Positions 56,913-64,000 of a stretch of 64,000 nucleotides of DNA are shown here, piece by piece. The notes beneath the pieces are model-generated. The model was not told where the DNA came from. It ran no database searches and saw only the letters and a program-made list of their open reading frames with translations. How positions within the stretch are numbered: position 1 is the stretch's first letter; every line of letters begins with the position of its first letter. Location of the stretch: NCBI GenBank assembly GCA_949775045.1, contig OX459101.1, positions 10,691,101-10,755,100 on the forward strand. The letters are read 5' to 3'. Source of the DNA: Metridium senile. Lineage: Eukaryota > Cnidaria > Anthozoa > Actiniaria > Metridiidae. The translations under genes and the position numbers were made by a program.

Positions 56913-59900
56913 CTACGATTTAAAATAGAACATTTATTGGTTAAATGACATCAATACAACTAAATACAATACAAATGGAAACTAGCGTGTAAACTAGTAT
57001 AGGCTGTGTTTGATATAAATGGTAGGTAATATAATGAAATTTGTAAAACCGTAAAAAAATGTTGACTTAACTTTACTTCTGTAAAGTTAAGTATCTAGTA
57101 AAGTTAAGTAAAGTTAAGTCAACATTTTTTATGGTGTTACAAATTTCATTATCAATATTACATATTACATACAATGCACTTTTGAGATAAAAATGTAAAA
57201 GGATGGTGATTAGAAATGAAAAAGATAAATTCAATGCAATTACCTGGCCATTTGGTAAAAATTGAAATAATACAGCAGTAACTTTGTCAGGTTTAAGAAT
57301 AGCCTAGGAAAGAATAATTATAAATAATCATCTTCTGATTTCCTGTCATTTAAATATTGCCATTTATTCATCCATTCCTTCATTCACTCATATATACCTT
57401 GACAGAGATATTACATGCGCTCTAACTTTTTCCTCATTCAAAGAAAAATTAAAGACATCTATCATTCAAAGCTATTAGCTCTTTATCATAAGCTTTTGCA
57501 ATATATAACGTAACGTGTAGCAAATCAATTAATTTTTTTCCTATCCATATGTCATAAAAAAGACCATAATGTTTAAATACCCTTCAAATAAATCGAATAT
57601 TTATTAATGTTGAGGAGATTTAACTCGAAAAGCCTATGGCTTCTTTAAATCTTCTCGCCATCACTTTTTCTGTAATATTAAATTTCAAACTATGGCAAAA
57701 AAAATCAATAAATCAATAAATCAATACCGAATCGAAATATGGCATTTAATTCTAATAACTATTGTTCTTGACTCACTAGCCTCGCATACATGTGAAAACA
57801 CTATTGTGTTTCAACATGAGCATAAGGCTAGTCAGTCAAGAACAATAGTTATTAATATTGGACGCCATATTTCAATTTGGTGTATATTCTTTCATTCACC
57901 AACCAACTCATACATCTATTTATCCATCCATCCATTCATTCATTCATTCACTCATACATCTACCAATCCATCCATCCATTTTTTTATCCATTTATTTATT
58001 CATTCTTCTATCCATTCATTTTTCATGCATTCTTACATCCATCCATCCAATCATATAGAAATCATACAAATTGTTTTGCAATGGTGTTTTAATATTGGGT
58101 GGCCTAGCAGTGAGAGAGCTGGCCTTTCACCACTGTAACCTCAATTGCCGGCTCAGGTGACCAGTGAATAGAGTTTGTTTGATGTGTTGTTCTCTCTCAT
58201 GATACAAGGGTTTTTGTCCGGGTTATCCAGTTTTCCTCCCTCCGTAAAAAATTAACATGTAAGCAGAGTTGTGTGTTATAAATATTGAATGTAGTGGTAG
58301 TGAGTATGAGCTAACCTCACAGAAGAGCCCCGACAGGGAGTGATGGTTATAAAATATACAACTGATACACCTATTTCAATAATTGTTGTAGCAGCTGAAG
58401 ATACAGTCTACACTCTGAAGCCTGCAAAGAATGTTGGTAACATGAACATAAATTTGGTTTATTACTCGTTTTTTTAATAAACATTTGTTTCATCATCTAC
58501 TACTGCAACAGCTAGTTGCTGGTCATATTACACAAACACGCACAAGCAAAAATATACCATGAATAAATCGAGAAGGGAAGAAAATACCAACATATATCCT
58601 TTGCAGGCTTCAGAGTGTGGACTGTAGCTTTGATTGTGACAACAATTTTTGATATACTGGTAGGTGTATATTGTCTATAGTATAGATACCTCTGATGGTT
58701 GTAAAATGAGACGGCAGTGTTCTTGTAAATACTTGATGATAAACATTAAAACATTCTCAGCTATTTGTCTATTTTCTGTTTTCTCACAGATTAAAGTAAA
58801 TCCACAGCTAAAAGTAAAATTAACATTAAGTCAGAAATCTTTTTTCCTTTTATATTTATAGGACAAAATACATGTTTATATACTAGGTATATTTGCATGC
58901 AATGTAATTGTAAATCATCATCTTTAATCATTTTATCATCGGATGATGACCGAAATATCTACTACCGGTAGTAAAAATGTTTAAAAAATGGCTTCTCGTC
59001 ATCACTTTCTTAATTCGAATACATGCCCGAACAAATATTTCATCACTTTCATGTAAATTTCTATTTATGAGAAAGACAAACGCTAAGAAATTATGATATT
59101 TTGACATCGGACAATGTTGAAACATCGTAATTTTTTGGGGTTTGTTTTTCTCATAAATATTATATCAAAGTCTAGACTCCTTGAAATATCAACAAATTAA
59201 ATTAATTATCATAACCATCAATTTCTATGATCATTTTTGTCATTTAGAACTGTTATCATCACTCTTGTTGACATCACAGCCATCATTATCATTTTCATCA
59301 CCATCATCATCATTATGCGATACTCACTTAGCTAAGCCTTTCCAGACTACAATTTTTTCTGTCTTGAAAGGACTACCAGCTGTCAATCTATTGAAAAAAC
59401 ATCTAATAAGTATATACACCGTTTCCAAGAAACTTTGTCACCTGTGAAGTGAAAAGCCTGCAAGCTAGTAGCAGTGAACTGATCCATCATCCTTTGCGCC
59501 ACTAGCTTGTGTGCTTTTCATGGGTGACAAAGTTTCTCGGAAAGGGTGTATAACTAGCCTCCTATATTGGTATAACTGCCATGGGCTTCCTGTTTAGTAC
59601 AGTGGAAGAGGGAGAATGGGCATGACATAGAAAGCCCAAATGAGGAAAAAGGAGTTGCCTGGAGTCCTGCTTATTCCAGTGGAAGAGGGAGAATGGGGGC
59701 AAATACAAAGGAAGCCCAAATGAGAAAAAAGGAGTTGCCTGGGGTCCTGCTTATTCCAGTGGAAGAGGGAGAATGGGGGCAAATACAAAGGAAGCCCAAA
59801 CGAGGAAAAAGGAGTTGCCTGGGGTCCTGCTTATTCCAGTGGAAGAGGGAGAATGGGGGCAAATACAAAGGAAGCCCAAATGAGAAAAAAGGAGTTGCCT

Positions 59901-60113
59901 GGGGTCCTGCTTATTCAGTGGAAGAGGGAGAATGGGGGCAAAAACAAAGGAAGCCCAAAGGAGGAAAAGGAGTTGCTGTGGAGGGAGTATGTGTCTGAAC
60001 GCAGCATATTTTATCAAATACAGTCTGTACGCACCTAAAAACTCCTGATTCTAACTGTGATAAAAGTCTGTAAATCAATACATAAATTGGTGTCAAACAT
60101 GAACGAGATAGCA

Positions 60114-60181
<68 letters not shown>

Positions 60182-60204
60182 GGTGGTGGTGGTGGTGGTG
60201 GTGG

Positions 60205-60251
<47 letters not shown>

Positions 60252-61501
60252 GTGGTGATGATGATAATGATGGTGGTGCTTGTAATGATAGTGACAGTGG
60301 TATGATGGTGATGATACCACTCTTATATTTTTTGCACTTTTGCATTAATTACCCTGGTGATTTGAACTAACGAAAAAAAAAATGATTATGATGATAATGA
60401 TTTTTTTTTTAAGATTGTAAAGTGCCTCTGGGCATTTATGGAAGAAGCGCTATATAAGAAATAGATTATTATTATTATTATTATTATAACAATGACAATC
60501 ATCAACATCATTAGTCATTGATATTAACTACAGCCATATCAGCTTCACCATCACAATCAACACCAATAGACAAAATCAAAATATGGCATCCAATTTTAAT
60601 AACTATTGTTCTTGACTGGCTAGCCTCGTGTACACGTTGAAACACAATGGAGTTTTCACATGAATATGAGGCTAGCCAGTCAAGAACAATAGTTATTCAA
60701 ACTGGATGCCATATTTCAATTCGGCGTATACTGTCTTACCCATCTGTTGTAGCTAGTGCAAGGTTCTCTGTTGACACTACTGTCCCTGATGCTACGAAAC
60801 GGAATGAGAATTCAGACTGGACTCTGTTGGCAACTTGTAGAAGTTGTTCTTTAGTCTTCTCTCTAACATTATCTCCACCTTCTGATTCCTTATCAAGTAA
60901 ACAAAAAAAAATATTAATCATAAAGAGGAAGATAGAGTACAAATATTATACCTGTGAAACAAGTACTAATTAGTATACTAAAAAGTGCTAAATATTAAAC
61001 ATAGAAAACAATAGAATTAGCATAAAATATCATTATTTAGTACTATTTATGTTTCACGCTTTCAATGTTTGTACTCTAATAATAATTATAATGATAAAGA
61101 TAAATGATAATGATAATAATGGTGATGATGATGACTATATATATATAGTATAACTTTAATTTATAACTTTTTATTTATTGATTAGCGCAACTCCATAGTC
61201 TTCCGAGACTGAAGGATGCCCATGATGATGACATATTGATGGTGTAGATGATGATGATGATATTGATTGTGTAGATGATGATGATGATGATGATATTGAT
61301 TGTGTAGATGATGATGATGATATTGATGGTGTAGATGATGATGATGATATTGATGGTGTAGATGATGATGATATTGATTGTGTAGATGATGATGATGATG
61401 ATGATGATATTGATGGTGTAGATGATGATGATGATATTGATGGTGTAGATGATGATGATGATATTGATTGTGTAGATGATGATGATGATATTGATTGTGT
61501 A

Positions 61502-61534
<33 letters not shown>

Positions 61535-62569
61535 ATTGATGGTGTAGATGATGATGACGATATTGATGGTGTAGATGATGATGATGATATTGATGGTGTA
61601 GATTATGATGATGATGATATTGATGGTGTAGATGATGATGATGATATTGATGGTGTAGATAACAGAGCTGCCAACCCCGGAGGAATTCAAATCTTGAGTT
61701 CGGGATAAGTAAGAAAACGTCCGCCATTTTGTTCGTTAATCGCCGAATTTCCGCCATTTTTTTTGTCTTCTTCAAAGTTCCGAACCAAAAAAAAAACCTC
61801 TGTACACGTTATCTTCTTATTTATCAATTTTACCGATTATCCGGGAGATTTGCCGATTATCCGGGAGATTTCGATCTTTATCCGGGAGACCGGGAGACAA
61901 GGCTCAAATTCTGGAGACTCCCGGATTATCCGGGAGGGTTGGCAGCTATGAGATGATGATGATGATGATATTGATGGTGTAGATCTATGATGATGATGAT
62001 GATATTGATGGTGTAGATTATGATGATGATGATGATATTGATGGTGTAGATTATGATGATGATGATGATATTGATGGTGTACATGATGATGATGATGATA
62101 TTGATGGTGTAGATGATGATGATGATATTGATGGTGTACATGATGATGATGATGATATTGATGGTGTAGATGATGATGATGATATTGATGGTGTAGATTA
62201 TGATGATGATGATGATATTGATGGTGTACATGATGATGATGATGATATTGATGGTGTAGATGATGATGATGATATTGATGGTGTACATGATGATGATGAT
62301 GATATTGATGGTGTAGATGATGATGATGATATTGATGGTGTAGATTATGATGATGATGATATTAATTGCGTAGATGATGATGATGAAGATAATGATAGTG
62401 ATTATAAGTAGGTACAATATCATAAATCATTATGTAACTAAAATCTACCATGTCATTTTGATTAGCACGATCGACTCACCGATTGACTATCTTGTTCTCC
62501 AAATACAGACGAAAAAAGCACTCGACACGGACCACCACTAAGATTATGAATTATAAAAGCATATACCAT
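56841..62569 (-). CDS. AP5S1: AP-5 adaptor complex subunit sigma-1, 6 coding exons
   Basis: Reconstructed on the minus strand from exons 62480-62569, 60740-60888, 59328-59387, 58690-58807, 57244-57303 and 56841-56912. All introns are GT/AG and phases fit (0,2,2,0,0), giving 549 bases: 182 aa plus stop. Recognised from landmarks shared with vertebrate AP5S1 (200 aa): MVYAFIIHNL and CRVLFSSVFG at the N-terminus, QLLQVANRVQ, SPFKTEKIVVW, CGFTLIC-ENRQIAENVL, and FLPNGQLLFMNHRF at the C-terminus. The fold is a sigma-adaptin longin-like domain. AP-5 acts without clathrin on late endosomes/lysosomes, with SPG11/SPG15, in retrieval to the Golgi. Introns hold MITEs, a SINE and minisatellites. The exon structure is deduced by reading, not by RNA. 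Confidence 0.9.
56974..57165. repeat. R1 repeat copy in AP5S1 intron 5
   Basis: GGAAACTAGCGTGTAAACTA, GAAATTTGTAAAACCG and inverted TAAAGTTAAGTCAACATTTT segments. Confidence 0.7.
57244..57303 (-). CDS. AP5S1: AP5S1 exon 5 (20 codons)
   Basis: Acceptor TTCTTTCCTAG, donor CAG|GTAATT, phase 0 both sides. Encodes ILKPDKVTAVLFQFLPNGQ, like human RADRIEGILTRFLPHGQ. Confidence 0.9.
57726..57881. mobile_element. Palindromic MITE, CGAAATATGGC family, copy 1
   Basis: Inverted AACTATTGTTCTTGACT and AGTCAAGAACAATAGTT arms with CGAAATATGGCATTTAAT ends. Copy 2 at 60571-60726. In AP5S1 intron 4. Confidence 0.85.
57900..58050. repeat. (ATTC/ATCC)n simple repeat
   Basis: Imperfect tetranucleotide run in AP5S1 intron 4. 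Confidence 0.8.
58098..58357 (+). mobile_element. tRNA-derived SINE, copy 2
   Basis: Homologous over its length to 40727-40995 (GGTGGCCTAGCAGTGAGAG, GGCCTTTCACCACTGTAACC, AGCCCCGACAGGGAGTGAT). The B box is degraded, so this copy is older. Antisense in AP5S1 intron 4. Confidence 0.82.
58366..58668. mobile_element. Palindromic MITE, TACACCTATTTCAA family
   Basis: TACACCTATTTCAATAATTG at the left and a TAGGTGTA end at 58668, with inverted GAAGCCTGCAAAG/CTTTGCAGGCTTC inside. Its right end lies 21 bases from AP5S1 exon 4. Confidence 0.78.
58690..58807 (-). CDS. AP5S1: AP5S1 exon 4 (1 + 39 codons)
   Basis: Acceptor TTTACTTTTAG, donor GAG|GTATCT. Encodes CGFTLICEKTENRQIAENVL and IIKYLQEHCRLILQP, matching human GFALVLDAHENLLLAEGTL and the following helix. 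Confidence 0.9.
59328..59387 (-). CDS. AP5S1: AP5S1 exon 3 (60 bases)
   Basis: Acceptor TTTTTTCAATAG, donor GCTAA|GTGAGT. Encodes LTAGSPFKTEKIVVWKGLA, like human RLAAENPFQEPRTVVWLGV. Confidence 0.88.
59560..59985. repeat. ~80-bp tandem repeat, 5 copies, MITE-derived
   Basis: AAAAAGGAGTTGCCTGGGGT, CCTGCTTATTCCAGTGGAAG and AATGGGGGCAAATACAAAGG repeat at about 80 bp. The flanking CTAGCCTCCT and GGGCTTCCTG suggest expansion inside a TAGCCTCC-family MITE. In AP5S1 intron 2. Confidence 0.88.
60114..60270. repeat. (GAT)n(GGT)n(GAT)n microsatellite
   Basis: Three blocks of trinucleotide repeats; in AP5S1 intron 2. Confidence 0.92.
60571..60726. mobile_element. Palindromic MITE, CGAAATATGGC family, copy 2
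   Basis: Arms AACTATTGTTCTTGACTGG and CCAGTCAAGAACAATAGTT. Ends 13 bases before the exon 2 donor of AP5S1. Confidence 0.85.
60740..60888 (-). CDS. AP5S1: AP5S1 exon 2 (49 codons + 2 bases)
   Basis: Acceptor TTACTTGATAAG, donor GATGG|GTAAGA. Encodes REKTKEQLLQVANRVQSEF, matching the human LLRKEQILAVARQVESM helix. Confidence 0.88.
61225..61660. repeat. 24-27-bp minisatellite (left part)
   Basis: Unit GATGATGATGATATTGATGG plus TGTA, variable GAT number. In AP5S1 intron 1; interrupted by the element at 61663. Confidence 0.92.
61663..61950. mobile_element. hAT-like MITE inside the minisatellite
   Basis: CAGAGCTGCCAACCC at the left and GGGTTGGCAGCTATG at the right are inverted; CAGRGCTGCCAAC is a hAT-type end. 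Internal CCGATTATCCGGGAGA is repeated. An 8-bp duplication is not clear because the host is repetitive. Confidence 0.65.
61953..62390. repeat. 24-27-bp minisatellite (right part)
   Basis: Same unit as 61225-61660, continuing after the insertion. Confidence 0.92.
62480..62569 (-). CDS. AP5S1: AP5S1 exon 1 (30 codons)
   Basis: ATG at the complement of 62567-62569; donor TCG|GTGAGT, phase 0. MVYAFIIHNL and CRVLFSSVFG align with human MVHAFLIHTL and CRVLYSCVFG. Confidence 0.92.
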
Positions 62570-62730
62570 CACAGAATAATTCGCTTGGATTTAGACAATC
62601 TATAATATCAATATTTGAAGAAGTCTCAAGCGATCCAACTAGTACTCGATGTAAATACAAACTTCAAACTTCCGCTGGTTTAAATCACCAAGGCGCATAT
62701 AGCAGCATTGCATTGTGGGTTATTTTCAAA
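62570..62730. promoter_or_regulatory. Bidirectional promoter region
   Basis: Only 161 bases separate the start codons of AP5S1 (minus) and the plus-strand gene. It contains GCATTGTGGGT and an AAAATGGCGG start context and has no TATA box near the plus start: a short TATA-less divergent promoter. Confidence 0.5.
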
Positions 62731-62863
62731 ATGGCGGGAGTAAAAGAATATTGGTTGGACGAGCATAAGAACTATCGTGTTGACCTGAGTATACCGTATA
62801 CTTATACATGCTGCATCTTTCAACAGCAGTGGTATGAATATTGTAAAACTGTACGTCGTACAG
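62731..62863 (+). CDS. First coding exon of an unidentified gene (partial)
   Basis: ATG in an AAAATGGCG context, 44 codons plus one base, then ACAG|GTGAGT, a strong donor (phase 1). It begins MAGVKEYWLDEHKNYRVDLS and has aromatic- and Cys-rich YTYTCCIFQQQWYEYC. Reading on past the donor stops after five more codons, which supports splicing. I do not recognise the family. No following exon is evident before the window ends. Confidence 0.6.
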
Positions 62864-63093
62864 GTGAGTCTACATTATAAATACGTTTTTAAACCGACTT
62901 TAGCCCGGGCTTTAGCGCGATTTGTTTGTTTGTTTCATCGCAGTTTTAAGTTTATATCATCATTAATATCATTATCATTATAACTATATTTACTATCATT
63001 ACTATTGTATTTTTATCATCGTCATTATTATTATTATCGTTATCAGTATTATCATCATCAATATTACTATCATCACCTCCATCATTTAAGTAA

Positions 63094-63322
63094 TAGTCGT
63101 ACCTATTATCGAGCACTTCCTATTATCGTGCTTTTCGTAAAAAAATAATATATATTTTCTATTCAGCGTAAAAGTTTATTGAAAGCACTGGACCAAAAAA
63201 GTTGGTTGCAAAAATAAGCAGACATAATTGTTTTAATTAATTTTAATTTTTTTAGAAGATATATATATTATTTTTTTACGAAAAGCATAATAATAGGATG
63301 TGCGCGAAAATAGGTACGACTA
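63094..63322. mobile_element. Palindromic MITE, TAGTCGTACCTATTxTCG ends
   Basis: Left TAGTCGTACCTATTATCG and right CGAAAATAGGTACGACTA, with long inverted inner arms (GCTTTTCGTAAAAAAATAAT and its complement). In the intron after 62863. Confidence 0.82.
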
Positions 63323-63572
63323 CCTTAATACCTTTGTCATCATCATCATAATCTTCATCAAAGTTCATCATCATCATTGTAACCATCATCATCACCATTA
63401 TTATCATCATCATTATTATCGCTATTGGTAGACTGACAGTCAGACAGACAGACACATAGATAAATAATCTAAGTAAATTAACAAACCTTATCTACAAATA
63501 ATTATACTATTATTATCCCCATTACTATTATCATCATATATACTACTGCAGTAAAACCTTGCAGAAAAGAAC

Positions 63573-63716
63573 CAGGGGCCGGTTGTACGAAGCCTGAATA
63601 GCGCTATCCACCAGATAAATCCTTATCCAACGGATAAAATCTATAAAATTTAACCTATGCAGTGGATAACTTTTATCTGCGGGTAATGTTATCCACCCTT
63701 TGACAACCGGCCCCAG
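63573..63716. mobile_element. hAT-like MITE, CAGGGGCCGGTTGT ends
   Basis: CAGGGGCCGGTTGT and ACAACCGGCCCCAG, with inner GCGCTATCCACCAGATAAAT/GGATAAC mirror segments. 144 bp. Confidence 0.7.
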
Positions 63717-63837
63717 TGATTTACATGTATCTGCAAGAATGTTTCTGCCATGATTTAATTAAGATCCTTCCAAGAATGTTAGTACTTGCCAAGGTTTTAG
63801 TAAGGTATTGGATTATGTTATTAGATCTTACTATAAA

Positions 63838-64000
63838 ATAATTTATTTCTTAAGTGCATTCCAAAATATCTCAATGCTCTTTACAAATTATTATCACTGA
63901 TAAAAAAAAATATCAATAAATAAGTTTTTTGCTAATTCTTTTTAAAAATGCTTTTCTTGTTTAGTGGGACTTTGTTCCATAGTCTAGGTGCACATACACT
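63838..64000. repeat. Interspersed repeat fragment
   Basis: CTCAATGCTCTTTACAAATT and related AAGCGCTATATAA phrases also occur at 60415-60470 and 18606-18660. No exon seen. Confidence 0.4.

Overview
This is eukaryotic, AT-rich DNA, very probably from a cnidarian and most likely an anthozoan (sea anemone or coral). Coding exons are sparse, introns have GT/AG borders, and much of the rest is minisatellite, microsatellite and MITE-type repeat. The host assignment rests on the style of the transposable elements and the gene repertoire (single-exon rhodopsin-class receptor, syndecan, GLUT8-type transporter, AP-5 sigma subunit). It is an inference, not a proven species call.

Layout. 1-9 kb has no gene I can support; it holds several tandem arrays, including a 145-bp array at 4.6-5.7 kb. 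9.5-10.6 kb (minus) is an intronless syndecan-like proteoglycan gene. 11-31 kb is a repeat graveyard: MITEs with 9-bp, TTA or palindromic ends, a 5'-truncated LINE, Helentron-like elements and arrays of 84, ~157 and ~123 bp. 32.0-33.25 kb (minus) is a complete single-exon class A GPCR.

34,654-38,153 is the most unusual object: an exactly 3,500-bp mobile element with 510-bp terminal inverted repeats, 5'-AGTAGT termini and a perfect 6-bp target duplication (ACAGTG). Such ends are typical of Polinton/Maverick elements. In place of Polinton replication, packaging or capsid genes it carries a Fic-domain (AMPylase-type) gene, a C2H2 finger ORF and an acidic coiled-coil ORF broken by one stop codon. 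All three are on the minus strand.

42,985-55,152 (plus) is a four-exon SLC2A8/GLUT8-like sugar transporter whose spliced length (482 codons) fits the family. Its third intron is almost entirely a ~7-kb array of an 18-bp unit with higher-order structure. Tail-to-tail with it, on the minus strand (56,841-62,569), is a six-exon gene I reconstructed exon by exon as AP5S1, sigma subunit of the AP-5 adaptor complex (182 aa). Its introns are packed with MITEs, a SINE and minisatellites. A divergent plus-strand gene begins at 62,731; only its first coding exon lies in the window.

The host genes form no pathway together. GLUT8-type transporters and AP-5 both act on endosomal/lysosomal membranes, but nothing here shows that their being neighbours is functional.
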